Below, in pieces: positions 1 through 8,764 of a stretch of 64,000 bases of DNA; position 1 is the stretch's first letter, and each line of letters starts with the position of its first letter. Location: the NCBI GenBank assembly GCA_018713145.1, contig DVFP01000031.1:1-64000 (forward strand). Direction: 5' to 3'. The stretch is from Candidatus Scybalocola faecavium. Its GTDB lineage: Bacteria > Bacillota > Clostridia > Lachnospirales > Lachnospiraceae. The notes below the pieces were generated by a model that worked only from the letters and a program-made list of their open reading frames with translations, was not told the DNA's origin and searched no databases. The position numbers were made by a program, and so were the translations under genes.

Positions 1-137
1 CAATAACCATGGTTTTAATGCCAGGGTTTCAGAGTACACGACTTGTCACGGAGGGTGCTCTGGAACCCTTTCTCTTTCTGTATACTGATGACAGTATACA
101 GGGCAATCCAGAGACATGCAAGCAGAGCAGCGCAATG
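1..137. other. Non-coding left edge with two inverted repeats
   Basis: No gene is visible here. A 12-bp imperfect inverted repeat (23-34 with 58-69, one mismatch) is followed by a perfect 10-bp inverted repeat with a 4-nt loop (78-87 with 92-101, arm CTGTATACTG). Neither has a T-run that would make a standard terminator for the minus-strand gene ending at 138. The region lies exactly where the missing DNA-binding half of that regulator would be expected. It may be a remnant of a rearrangement or a mobile element, but that is inference. Confidence 0.5.
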
Positions 138-851
138 CTAAACTATGTAGTCAAAAACAATATTTTTTTCATGGGATCGGAGCAGGTATACAAAGAAGAT
201 GGATAAAAGTGAGGACAGCATGGTATTTTTATACCGATTATTCCGCCGGTATTCCTGCCAGATCTTAAAGATATAGTCCTGGATGAGCGGATCGGTTCCT
301 GTACAAAAAAGCAGATAGGGTGTGACGGAATTTTTATACAGAGCTTTAATAAAAAAGCTGTGGAGAATATCGTTATCCGGCAGCAGATTTAAAAAGTGCT
401 GTTCAAAGGTGCTGGCCCGCATAAGGATATTGATCAGTATGCCGTCATCTTCATAGGTGCAGATACCGTGAGGGGTGTTTGGCGCCAGAATAAAAATGTC
501 CCCGGTGTGAAGCTCTATTTGCTGATCGCCGATAAAGTTGGTAAATGTGCCGGAAAGGACACAGGCCAGCTCAAAAAACTCATGTGTGTGGGTGGTAGCC
601 GGCATATAGCGGATATGGCGGATGACAGAAATATCCTCCTGTCTTTGAAAATAGGAAGATTCAAATAAGGCGTCCGAGTTAATGGAAGGAGTCAGTACCG
701 GGGTGGTAAGATGACGGTATTGTTCACCGTAATTTTCTGATATTGCGGTGAAATCACTTAAAGTGATCACATGATCGGTGAAATATCCGGTATTTTCATA
801 AAAATCTTTAAAGTCCTGTTCAACCGGGGTTAAAGGTATCTTTTTATCCAT
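138..851 (-). pseudogene. AraC-family regulator, sensor domain only (C-terminal HTH missing)
   Basis: The 237-residue product resembles the N-terminal half of AraC-family regulators. It has a cupin-like sugar-binding core (about residues 60-140, with a THTHEFFE metal/cupin motif and a GDIFILAPNTPHG strand) and a helical linker ending in FFVYLLRSHEKN. In complete relatives the two AraC helix-turn-helix units, about 100 residues, would follow, but the frame stops at TAG 138-140. Translating the remaining 137 bases in the other frames gave no HTH. Start 851 is chosen because AAGGAGAG lies just upstream; a longer frame to 917 has no such site. It is divergent from the symporter at 1022. It could be a broken gene or a stand-alone sensor protein. 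Confidence 0.65.
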
Positions 852-876
852 AATACACTCTCCTTTTCTTGAAAAT

Positions 877-905
877 ATGATAAAATAAATATGATATTTT
901 TTCAA
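877..905 (-). promoter_or_regulatory. Promoter of the AraC-like gene
   Basis: On the minus strand a TTGAAA -35 (900-905) and TATCAT -10 (877-882) are separated by 17 bp. A second pair, TTGACA (912-917) and TCATAT (889-894), also has 17-bp spacing, so tandem promoters offset by 12 bp are possible. Confidence 0.5.
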
Positions 906-967
906 CTTAAATGTCAAAAAAATCCCCCCAATGATTGTCCGGTTTTCGGCTTATAAAGGCATGACTT

Positions 968-992
968 TTTTGATAAATTGGGTTTATCAAAA
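968..992. promoter_or_regulatory. Operator-like palindrome before the symporter gene
   Basis: A perfect 10-bp inverted repeat, TTTTGATAAA (968-977) and TTTATCAAAA (983-992), with a 5-bp spacer lies 30 bp before the symporter start. Its half-site resembles the TTTAGATAAA half of the motif found at 8765, 10005 and 14926, but the spacing differs. It may bind the regulator of the divergent pair or a related factor. Confidence 0.4.
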
Positions 993-1021
993 TTTTACAA
1001 AATCGGATTGGAGGAATTTCG

Positions 1022-2353
1022 ATGATGGAAAAGAACAAGTTGAAATTTTCAGAAAGGATCGTCTGGGCCATTGGCCAGTCATCCGGACGGCAGTTTATTA
1101 CAGCACTGGTTTCCACTTACGTGCTTGTATTCCTGACAGATACCTTTGGCGTACCTGCAGGAGCTGCGGGAGTGATCATGACAGTAGCTGCTGTATGGGA
1201 TGCGATTAACGATCCTATGATGGGGACATTAGCAGACCGGACAAAGTCCCGGTGGGGAACTTACCGGCCATATCTGCTGTTTATCCCTCTGCCTTTGTCT
1301 ATTGTATCTATGCTGCTGTTTGCGGCCCCGGATCTGACAACGACAGGGAAGATCGTGTATACGGCTGTGCTGTATATTTGCTATGGTATGCTTTTGACAG
1401 CCATTGAGATCCCGTATAATGCGCTGCTGCCTACCATGACTAAGGATGAAACGGAGCGGAATGATACTATTTCCCTTTCTACCTTTATCGCGTCTTTAAT
1501 GATCCTGATCGTATCATCTTTTACACCGAATCTTGTTGCTGTATTTGGCGGAGACAACCCGTCCAAAGGCTATGTGATCCTTGTTGGCATTGGCGCGGTG
1601 CTTATGTGCGTAACAAGCTGGATTGCCTTTGCAAAATGTAAAGAGCGGTATACTGTGGAAAAGACAGAGACAAAATCTGTGGGAGAAAGTCTTTTAACCC
1701 TCCTTAAGGTGAAGGAAATGTATCCTATGATCGGATTTTGGTGTGTAGGATGTATTTTATTCCAGATCGTTATGGCATCTTCGGTTTACTACTGTATGTA
1801 TTATCTTATGAATCCGGCACTGATCGCCACCTATATGCTGGTCATCTCCGTTAGCGGCATGATTGGTGTTATCGTCCTTATGCCTGTGATTCTCAGAGCG
1901 CTGAAGGGAAATATGAAAAAAGCAGTAACTTATACCCAGCTGATCTGTATAGTATGCTATGCCATTTGCTTTTTTATCGGGAATAAATCCATTCCTGCTC
2001 TGTATGTGCTCACCTTTATTGCATGTATGTTTTCCACAATGACCAATGCTTTCCGTCCGATGACGGTTGTAGGTATGACAGAATATGTATTAAACGAAAC
2101 AGGGGATCAGATGAATGGCGTGATTTCTGCCATTGGCGGATTTTCCTATAAGTGCGGCACAGCTATTTCCAATGCTATGTTAGCCGGTGTGCTGGCAGTG
2201 ACCGGATACATTGCCAATGCCATTGGCGGACAGCCGGAGTCTGCTATGATCGGTATTAATTCTGTCAGATTTTTAGTACCCCTGGCAGCAACGGTGCTGT
2301 ACATTATCTTTATCCAGTTTTATCCGGAAAAGAAGCTCCATAAAAACAGCTGA
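1022..2353 (+). CDS. GPH-family sugar:cation symporter (MelB-like)
   Basis: This 443-residue protein is a 12-helix major facilitator of the glycoside-pentoside-hexuronide:cation symporter family. Family features visible are AIGQSSGRQF near the N-terminus, the ND-PMMGTLADRTKSRWGTYRPY loop after helix 2 (residues about 60-80) and the FSYKCGTAISNAM segment. It probably brings a sugar or short glycoside across the cytoplasmic membrane in symport with Na+ or H+. GGAGG at 1010-1014 supports starts at 1022 or 1025, which are adjacent ATGs. The following rhamnosidase-like and GH43 genes suggest a rhamnose- or arabinose-containing substrate, but the actual sugar cannot be read from the sequence. Confidence 0.85.
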   Translation: MMEKNKLKFSERIVWAIGQSSGRQFITALVSTYVLVFLTDTFGVPAGAAGVIMTVAAVWDAINDPMMGTLADRTKSRWGTYRPYLLFIPLPLSIVSMLLFAAPDLTTTGKIVYTAVLYICYGMLLTAIEIPYNALLPTMTKDETERNDTISLSTFIASLMILIVSSFTPNLVAVFGGDNPSKGYVILVGIGAVLMCVTSWIAFAKCKERYTVEKTETKSVGESLLTLLKVKEMYPMIGFWCVGCILFQIVMASSVYYCMYYLMNPALIATYMLVISVSGMIGVIVLMPVILRALKGNMKKAVTYTQLICIVCYAICFFIGNKSIPALYVLTFIACMFSTMTNAFRPMTVVGMTEYVLNETGDQMNGVISAIGGFSYKCGTAISNAMLAGVLAVTGYIANAIGGQPESAMIGINSVRFLVPLAATVLYIIFIQFYPEKKLHKNS

Positions 2354-2412
2354 CAAATGAATGGGGCGGGTGGCATGAATGATTTTTCTATAGAGAGTGA
2401 GGCATAAAAAGT

Positions 2413-4704
2413 ATGAGCATATTAAAAAAATGGATCACCAACGGAACTGACCGGCCGTTTTATGTGAGAAAGGAAATCGTCCTGGAAGAGCTTCCAAAAC
2501 AGGCATGGGCCTGGGTGTGCGGTCTGGGACAGTTTAATTTTTATATTAACGGTGAAAAGGTCAGTGACCATGTCCTTGATCCTGCATGGACGGATTATCA
2601 TAAGCTTGTTTACTATGTAAAGTTTAATATTGCCAGGTATTTGCACAAGGGGAAAAATGTTTTAGCTGCAGAGGTAGGAAACGGCTGGTATGCGGCAGAT
2701 GCATCAGAGGGATATTTCTTTCATTTTCCGACTTTTATGCCTCCCAACCCTAATGGGTATAAGCCTTTTGATAGGGAGCTTGTGTTTGCGGCCCATGTGG
2801 AGCTTACCGGAACGGATGGAAAGTGTACTGTGGTGGATTCAGATGAAACATGGATGACTGCGCCCCACATGATTTGTCATTCCAACTGTTTCGGCTCTGA
2901 AACCGCAGATGGAAGAAAACGTATCCCCGGGTGGAATGATCCCAAGACCCCTATGGGGGATCTATGGAAGCCGGCCCTTCCTGCTGCCAATGGAGAAAAG
3001 CTTTCCGGTCTTTCCCAGGAGCAGGCCATGCCATCCGTGGGAATCTTAAAAACCCTTGAAGGGGTTTATATGAAAACTGTCAACGGTATGGCTGTATATG
3101 ATTTCGGGCAAAATGTGTCCGGTATGCTGGAGTTTGATGTGAAGGGTAAGGCCGGAGAGCCGGTCCATGTGTATCCGGCAGAAAAGCTGGCCAAAGACGG
3201 CAGTGTGGATCAAATGGCGAAAAACTGGATCTTGATTGATGTAAAGGAAACCTATATTCCAGGTGCAGATGAGAAGTGGGAGCATTTTGCCATGACATTT
3301 ACATACTTTGGGGGTAGATACGCGGCTTTTGACTGTCCTGTGGAGCAGCTAAAAAATATCCGGCTCCATGTGGTTTCCTCAGCATTAGAGAAGGCAGGGA
3401 CATTTTACTGTGATGATAAGCGGTTTATGGACATCTACAGCCTTGTGGAAAATGCGGTAGAAGCCAACATGGTCAGTGTCCATACCGACTGCCCTACCAT
3501 TGAGCGGTTTGCATGGCAGGAGGAAAATCATCTGATGGCGCCTGCGATTATGTATATGAAGCAGGTGAAGCCCCATTGGGAAAAGTTCCTTAAAGATACC
3601 CGGCTGGCCCAGCACACGGCAGATGACTGGTTTTATACTATGGATGGGGGAAAGTATTATCCGGGAGACGGCCTGATCCCCTCCCAGGCCCCCTGTTATA
3701 TCCCAAATGTGCTGCCGGTGCCCGGCCTTGGGGATTTTTATAATGTGATCGGCTGGGGCAGCAGTATTATTCTTGGAACTTATTGGCATTACATGTTTTA
3801 TGGAGATGTTCAGATCATCCGGGACAACTATGAAGCCGGGAAGCGTTATCTTAATTTCCTAAAGACTATGGTAAATGAAGATGGTTTTATTAATAATGGT
3901 CTTGGAGACTGGGGAAATCCTGCCGGTGAGTATGCCCGTGAAAATGTAGAAACAGCCTTTTTATTTGCCGATGCCAAGGTGATGGCTATGTTTGCTTCCG
4001 TTTTGCACTATGAAAAAGACGAAGAGGAATTTAAAGCTTATATGGGCCAGGTGTGTGATAATTATAACGGAAAGCTTCTTGTAAAGCATCCGGAATCGGG
4101 AAAATACTGCTACCGGGTATGGGATAAAAAGGATGGGGTCGCTGTGACTCAGGCAGCCCAGGCGATGCCGTTGTACTGGGGCATGGTGCCGGAAGATAAG
4201 GAGGCGGATGTGGCAGAGAGCTTTCGCCGGATCCTTCTTAAAGACGGTTCTCTTAAGACCGGAGAAGTGGGACAGCCCTATATTATCCAGACCATGTGCA
4301 AATATGGGATGAATGATCTTTTATGCTCCATGATCCTTAAAAAAGAACATCCCAGCTATTATGCTTTTGTTTTAGCCGGAGAGACAACTCTCGGAGAATA
4401 CTGGGAGGATAATCCCAGAAGTCACTGCCATGATATGATGGGACATATTGGCGAGTGGTACTATAACGGTCTGGCAGGCATACGGCCCCTGACTCCCGGT
4501 TTTGGAAAGGTCCTTGTAAAGCCTTATCTGCCGGAATCTGTTGATCATTTACAGTGTACTTATTATTCGGCAAAAGGCCCGATCCATGTATCCATGGACC
4601 GGGAAAAGGATGGCATTAAGCTGGATGTCCAGGCTGGAGACGGCATTGACATTACTATAGATGATTCGGATCTTAAAGCGGAAAAAAAGATGACCATGAG
4701 GTGA
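2413..4704 (+). CDS. GH78-like alpha-L-rhamnosidase, cytosolic
   Basis: The 763-residue protein has the layout of bacterial alpha-L-rhamnosidases: N-terminal beta-sandwich modules (about 1-330), an (alpha/alpha)6 catalytic barrel (about 340-690) and a C-terminal beta domain. The family's DCP-x-x-E segment is present (D359, E364), and a downstream GEYWE segment (E662/E665) is in the region of the proposed catalytic base. The usual RDERxGWxGD continuation is replaced by ERFAWQEEN, so this is a divergent member. No signal peptide is seen, so it probably acts on imported rhamnosides or rhamnogalacturonan oligosaccharides. It follows the symporter by 59 bp and precedes a GH43 gene by 6 bp, so the three probably form one operon. 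Confidence 0.8.
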   Translation: MSILKKWITNGTDRPFYVRKEIVLEELPKQAWAWVCGLGQFNFYINGEKVSDHVLDPAWTDYHKLVYYVKFNIARYLHKGKNVLAAEVGNGWYAADASEGYFFHFPTFMPPNPNGYKPFDRELVFAAHVELTGTDGKCTVVDSDETWMTAPHMICHSNCFGSETADGRKRIPGWNDPKTPMGDLWKPALPAANGEKLSGLSQEQAMPSVGILKTLEGVYMKTVNGMAVYDFGQNVSGMLEFDVKGKAGEPVHVYPAEKLAKDGSVDQMAKNWILIDVKETYIPGADEKWEHFAMTFTYFGGRYAAFDCPVEQLKNIRLHVVSSALEKAGTFYCDDKRFMDIYSLVENAVEANMVSVHTDCPTIERFAWQEENHLMAPAIMYMKQVKPHWEKFLKDTRLAQHTADDWFYTMDGGKYYPGDGLIPSQAPCYIPNVLPVPGLGDFYNVIGWGSSIILGTYWHYMFYGDVQIIRDNYEAGKRYLNFLKTMVNEDGFINNGLGDWGNPAGEYARENVETAFLFADAKVMAMFASVLHYEKDEEEFKAYMGQVCDNYNGKLLVKHPESGKYCYRVWDKKDGVAVTQAAQAMPLYWGMVPEDKEADVAESFRRILLKDGSLKTGEVGQPYIIQTMCKYGMNDLLCSMILKKEHPSYYAFVLAGETTLGEYWEDNPRSHCHDMMGHIGEWYYNGLAGIRPLTPGFGKVLVKPYLPESVDHLQCTYYSAKGPIHVSMDREKDGIKLDVQAGDGIDITIDDSDLKAEKKMTMR

Positions 4705-4710
4705 AAAGCT

Positions 4711-6075
4711 GTGGAAAAATATATAAATCAAAGAAATCCGATCCTTCCTTTAAAGTATCACATACTTGATAGTGAGGCCCATGTGATGCCGGATGGACGG
4801 CTGTATATTTACGGAAGCTATGATGCCCGGGAGGATGTTTATTGCAGTGATGCATATTATGTAGTGTCTACCCCGGATATGAAGGAATGGACGATCCATG
4901 ATGTTTCATTAAAAGGTGGAGAAATCCCCTGGTTTAATGATCCTAACGCGCCCAAATACCCGGGGATCGACTGGAGCCATCCCACGCCTTTTATCCGGAA
5001 AATGCTGGCCGAAGCCGCTGCCGGCGGAAAGGATATGAAGGCAGAGTTTGAAAAGGAAGAAGAAAAAGAAAAACCGCCCCTGTTATTTGCTCCGGACTGT
5101 ATAGAAAAAGACGGAACATATTATCTGTATTTTTGTATGCAGGATGACAGTGAAGGCGTAGCTGTTTCAGACAGGCCCCAGGGCCCTTTTAAAAATCCGG
5201 TACAGCTTCCCTGCGGCGGAATCGATCCGGCAGTTTTTATGGATGATGACGGTCAGGTATACTATTACTGGGGCCAGCTTTTTTCCCATGGCGTTCGCCT
5301 GAATCCGGATATGATGTCCTTTGATCGGGATGAAATCGTTGACGATCTGGTAACTGAGGAGAAACATTATTTCTATGAAGGATCATCCATGAGGAAAATC
5401 GGAGACACCTATTATTATGTATATGCAGACATGGAACGGGGAAAACCTACAAGCCTCGGCTATGCCACAGGACCGTCTCCCTTAGGCCCATTTACCTACC
5501 GGGGGATCATTATTGATAATGACGGCTGCGACCCGGAAAGCTGGAATAATCACGGCTCCATAGAGTGTGTAAATGGACAGTGGTATGTGTTTTATCATCG
5601 GTGCAGCCGGGGAAGCCAGCAGCACCGTAGACTGTGTATTGAGCCGATTTCCATTGAACCTGACGGTTCGATTAAAGAGGTTGTGATGACTTCCCAGGGC
5701 CTTGGGGCGCCTTTTGCGCCAGGGGAAACCATCATGGGGTATCAGGCATGTGGCCTGACCGGAGGTATTTACATTGGTACAGATCCCAATTACCAGGAAA
5801 AATTGACCCATATCATGGATGGGGATACAGCGGTATTCCGCTATGTTAAAAGCGAAAACGGCTGGAATGAGGTCAGGCTTTTCGTTTCCGGCAGAGGAAT
5901 GATCCAGATTTGGCTTGGGGAAAAACTGGTGGGAACCATTGATGCCTGTGAAGAAAATGATCCGGGCTTTCGGGAACTGACAGGCAGGATTATGGCGCCA
6001 GCCGGAGAGTATGAGCTAAAGCTTGTTTTTTCTCAGCCTGAAAATTTGGAAGTGGTTTCAGTAACCTTGTTATGA
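4711..6075 (+). CDS. GH43 glycosidase with C-terminal CBM6-like domain
   Basis: The first 330 residues form a five-bladed GH43 propeller: candidate catalytic base D20, transition-state Asp D172 (GGIDPAVF) and general acid E223 (YEGSSM). The last 120 or so residues are beta-rich and look like a CBM6-type sandwich. Members of this layout act as arabinofuranosidases or xylosidases; the substrate here is inferred to be an arabinose-containing oligosaccharide. There is no signal peptide. The start is GTG at 4711, with AGGTG at 4699-4703; it lies six bases after the rhamnosidase stop, which suggests translational coupling. An acidic, Lys/Glu-rich insertion is found around residues 105-125 (AEFEKEEEKEK). 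Confidence 0.85.
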   Translation: MEKYINQRNPILPLKYHILDSEAHVMPDGRLYIYGSYDAREDVYCSDAYYVVSTPDMKEWTIHDVSLKGGEIPWFNDPNAPKYPGIDWSHPTPFIRKMLAEAAAGGKDMKAEFEKEEEKEKPPLLFAPDCIEKDGTYYLYFCMQDDSEGVAVSDRPQGPFKNPVQLPCGGIDPAVFMDDDGQVYYYWGQLFSHGVRLNPDMMSFDRDEIVDDLVTEEKHYFYEGSSMRKIGDTYYYVYADMERGKPTSLGYATGPSPLGPFTYRGIIIDNDGCDPESWNNHGSIECVNGQWYVFYHRCSRGSQQHRRLCIEPISIEPDGSIKEVVMTSQGLGAPFAPGETIMGYQACGLTGGIYIGTDPNYQEKLTHIMDGDTAVFRYVKSENGWNEVRLFVSGRGMIQIWLGEKLVGTIDACEENDPGFRELTGRIMAPAGEYELKLVFSQPENLEVVSVTLL

Positions 6076-6097
6076 AAGCCTGACAGCAGAAATTAAG

Positions 6098-6124
6098 GTT
6101 ACTGTACACCCTGCGAACAGTAAC
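6098..6124. promoter_or_regulatory. Inverted repeat in the intergenic region
   Basis: A perfect 8-bp inverted repeat (GTTACTGT 6098-6105, ACAGTAAC 6117-6124, 11-bp spacer) lies just after the GH43 gene and upstream of an AT-rich promoter-like stretch. It could be an operator for the 6298 gene. No regulator is assigned. Confidence 0.3.
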
Positions 6125-6210
6125 AAATTAAGTAATAATTTAGTAAATTTTACTTTATTTCCTCTTAAAATTTATAAAGATCAATGGTATGATAAATATA
6201 TGTTTATGCC

Positions 6211-6255
6211 AGAGAAGAGCCGTGCTTTAACGCTGGAAAAGCACGGCTTTTCTCT
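6211..6255 (+). terminator. Strong hairpin, terminator or leader attenuator
   Basis: An 18-bp stem (6211-6228 with 6238-6255, one G-U pair) closes a 9-nt loop, and its 3' arm carries a short T-run (TTTTCTCT). It is 136 nt beyond the GH43 stop and 43 nt before the next start. A promoter-like TATGAT/TAAATA segment at about 6188-6198 lies just upstream, so it may attenuate the 6298 gene rather than end the previous operon. Confidence 0.6.
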
Positions 6256-6297
6256 ATAGGGCGATAAAAACAGTGTGTAAGTGAAGGAGGAATCAGG

Positions 6298-7860
6298 ATG
6301 AATCAAAAAGTTGAAAAATGGGGATTATTTGAAGTTTCATGTTCAGGCAAATCCGATGGGAATCCGTTCCGGGACTATGAAATGACCGTAACCTTTAAAG
6401 GAGATAAGGAAGAGGTGAAGGTGACCGGGTTTTATGACGGGGATGGTGTCTATAAGGCCAGATTTATGCCGTCTTATGAAGGCGCGTACACATATGAGAT
6501 CCGGGGAAATTTTGCAGATGAGATCACGGAACCGAAGGGGAGTTTTGAGGCCGTGGCTCCTTCAAAGGACAATCACGGCCCGGTGACAGTTTCCGAAGGG
6601 ATCCGTCTGGCATATAAGGATGGAACGCCTTATTATTCTATTGGAACGACCTGCTATGCCTGGGCAAACCAGCCTGTAAAACGTCAGGAGCAGACATTAG
6701 AGACTTTAAAGAACAGCCCTTTTAATAAGATCCGTTTTTGCTTTTTCCCGAAGTTTTATGAGTTTAATACAAAGGAGCCGCTGACTTATCCTTTTGAGCG
6801 GGGCCATGGGGAAGGCCTTGATCCAAAGCTGGTGGAGCTGGAAAAGACCAATCGATTTGCTTTCCCGGGGATGCGTCTGGAGGAGCCGGATTATGATTTT
6901 GACTATACCCGGCCAAATGTAGAGCATTTTAAACGGTATGATCTGCGTATCGCCCAGCTTATGGACATGGGGATCGAGGCGGATATGATCCTGATGCATC
7001 CTTATGATAAGTGGGGCTTAAATCAGATGGGCAAGGATGCCTGCGACTGGTACTTAAAGTATGTGGTAGCCCGGTACGGCGCTTACAGAAATGTATGGTG
7101 GTCTTTAGCTAATGAGTTTGATTTTATTAAAATGAAGACCCTGGAGGATTGGGAGCGTTACGGGCAGATCGTATCCGGCCATGATCCTTTCCATCATCTG
7201 CTGTCCGTCCATAACGGCGGCCCAAACTATGATTTTTCAAAGGATTGGGTGACCCACTGTTCCCTCCAGCGGGTGGATTTTTATAAGACAACAGAGGATA
7301 CAGATGCTTTTATTGAAAAGTATCACAAGCCCGTTGTGTGGGATGAGATCTGCTATGAAGGCAATATCGGCCTTGGCTGGGGAAATATTACCGGACAGGA
7401 GCTGGTGCGCCGGTTTTGGGAAGCGTTTATGCGAGGCGGACACTGCGGACATGGCGAAACTTTTATGGATCCGGAAGATATTCTCTGGTGGTCCCACGGC
7501 GGTATCTTAAAAGGAGAAAGCCCGGCAAGGCTTAAGTTTTTGCTGGATATTTTAAAGGAAGTTCCCGGCGGTTATCTCACAAAAGGGGAAGGACTTTTTG
7601 ATGAAGTTGTCGGCTATGCCGGCGGTCACACCGGAGAAGGCATGAGCACCTGCTATGATTACTCCATTCATTATCTTGGGATCTGCCGGCCGGTGGAGCG
7701 TATGGTGATTCTGCCGGAGGATGGAGAATTTGAGGTGGATATTATTGACACATGGAATATGACCATTACATCCCTTGGAAAAATGAAAGGCTTCCATAAG
7801 GTGAAAATGCCTGGAAACCAGTATATGGCATTAAGGATCCGAAAGGTGAAAGAAGCATAG
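6298..7860 (+). CDS. DUF5060/DUF4038 glycoside hydrolase-like protein
   Basis: The 520-residue protein starts with a beta-sandwich of the DUF5060 type (residues about 1-90, KWGLFEVSCSG...NPFRDYEM) and continues with a TIM-barrel of the DUF4038/apiosidase-like superfamily (about 100-430). The C-terminus is a beta domain. Two carboxylates in clan-GH-A-like positions stand out: the Glu of WWSLANEFD and the Glu of VVWDEICYEG, candidates for acid/base and nucleophile. No export signal is seen. The substrate is unknown; the context of arabinan and rhamnogalacturonan enzymes suggests a pectin side-chain glycoside. A strong AAGGAGGA ribosome binding site precedes the ATG. Confidence 0.75.
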   Translation: MNQKVEKWGLFEVSCSGKSDGNPFRDYEMTVTFKGDKEEVKVTGFYDGDGVYKARFMPSYEGAYTYEIRGNFADEITEPKGSFEAVAPSKDNHGPVTVSEGIRLAYKDGTPYYSIGTTCYAWANQPVKRQEQTLETLKNSPFNKIRFCFFPKFYEFNTKEPLTYPFERGHGEGLDPKLVELEKTNRFAFPGMRLEEPDYDFDYTRPNVEHFKRYDLRIAQLMDMGIEADMILMHPYDKWGLNQMGKDACDWYLKYVVARYGAYRNVWWSLANEFDFIKMKTLEDWERYGQIVSGHDPFHHLLSVHNGGPNYDFSKDWVTHCSLQRVDFYKTTEDTDAFIEKYHKPVVWDEICYEGNIGLGWGNITGQELVRRFWEAFMRGGHCGHGETFMDPEDILWWSHGGILKGESPARLKFLLDILKEVPGGYLTKGEGLFDEVVGYAGGHTGEGMSTCYDYSIHYLGICRPVERMVILPEDGEFEVDIIDTWNMTITSLGKMKGFHKVKMPGNQYMALRIRKVKEA

Positions 7861-7877
7861 AAAAATAGAAAAAACAA

Positions 7878-7940
7878 CAGGCTGTGAAAAGGAAGCTGTC
7901 CCTTTGCTGTCAAAGGGCAGGCTCCTGTTTCACAGCCTGT
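7878..7940. terminator. Bidirectional terminator
   Basis: A long hairpin pairs CAGGCTGTGAAA (from 7878) with TTTCACAGCCTG (to 7940), with an inner CCCTTTG/CAAAGGG stem. It sits between the converging genes ending at 7860 (+) and 7956 (-) and probably serves both. Confidence 0.75.
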
Positions 7941-7955
7941 TTGCATATATGATTT

Positions 7956-8615
7956 TTACTGAAATTCCCGGTTAATGCCGGAGCGCTCCGCGTCATCGTC
8001 CAGTTCTCCGGGAATGTATTTACGGAAGATAAAAACAAAAATACCGGAGGTCAGGTAGGCCAGCAGGCCAATGCCGCATACGATCATTAAGCCGATAAAA
8101 GGTCTGAAAAACAGGGTGAGACATACAAAAGTACCAATGATCAATACTAAAAGCAGAGACAGATGAAAGTTCTGCAGCGACATGAGCAGGGCATTTTTCA
8201 GATTATCTCTGATCCGGTTTTCGAATTTAGCCTGTACAGGGAAAATGTAAAGGCTTACAAGGACAAAGGGAATGATCAGGACAGAGCAGCTTACGATCAT
8301 AAACTTTCCCATCATTCCGCTGACCTGCATACCGATGCGCAGATCACAGATCATGATAAATCCGATGATGAGCATCCCGATCCATATTAACGTGGATTGA
8401 CGGAAGTTTTCTTTAAAGGATTTAAAAAAGTTGCGGGTAGGATAGCCTTCATTGGTCCGGATCCGCTTCATGCAGCTGTAATACAGGGCTGTGGTAGATG
8501 CGCCCATGGTGACAATAGGCAGACTGCATATGAGCCACAGAAAATGAAGGGTTACAATGTCGCCGACAAGATAGAGAAAACGGGAAAGCATACTGTCGTA
8601 AGAGAACAGATTCAT
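7956..8615 (-). CDS. YesL-like (DUF624) membrane protein
   Basis: The 219-residue product has the DUF624/YesL signature: MNLFSYDSMLSRFLYLVGDIVTLHFLW..SLPIVTMGAS at the N-terminus, then four or five further hydrophobic segments and an acidic C-terminal tail. YesL-like genes commonly sit in rhamnogalacturonan and other glycan-uptake loci; their biochemical role is not established. Start 8615 is supported by AAGAAGG a few bases upstream; an in-frame extension to 8690 lacks one. The gene opposes its neighbours and has its own upstream inverted repeat (GATACCGG...CCGGTATC, about 8648-8687), which could be an operator or a leader hairpin. Confidence 0.85.
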   Translation of the reverse strand: MNLFSYDSMLSRFLYLVGDIVTLHFLWLICSLPIVTMGASTTALYYSCMKRIRTNEGYPTRNFFKSFKENFRQSTLIWIGMLIIGFIMICDLRIGMQVSGMMGKFMIVSCSVLIIPFVLVSLYIFPVQAKFENRIRDNLKNALLMSLQNFHLSLLLVLIIGTFVCLTLFFRPFIGLMIVCGIGLLAYLTSGIFVFIFRKYIPGELDDDAERSGINREFQ

Positions 8616-8764
8616 AAAATACCTTCTTTCATAACGTGCAATGTGAAGGATACCGGAACGGCCGCGGTACGGAGAAATTCCCGGTATCATGTGTTCAAGT
8701 AATATTATAATCGTTGTCTGCTGAAAAGTCGATGGATTTTGGCGTGCATTATTTCACAAAAATA

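Noticed and set aside
78-101. The 10-bp perfect hairpin as a terminator of the AraC-like gene
   Set aside because: On the minus strand it is followed by A/G-rich sequence without a T-run.
2-137. A frameshifted HTH domain completing the truncated AraC gene
   Set aside because: The remaining bases were read in the other frames and none resembles an AraC helix-turn-helix.
396-668. Plus-strand frame of 90 codons
   Set aside because: It is antisense to the AraC-type sensor gene and has no ribosome binding site or recognisable product.
6139-6165. A sixth copy of the TTTAGAT motif before the DUF5060 gene
   Set aside because: Only TTTAG and scattered A/T positions match, no better than chance in an AT-rich stretch.
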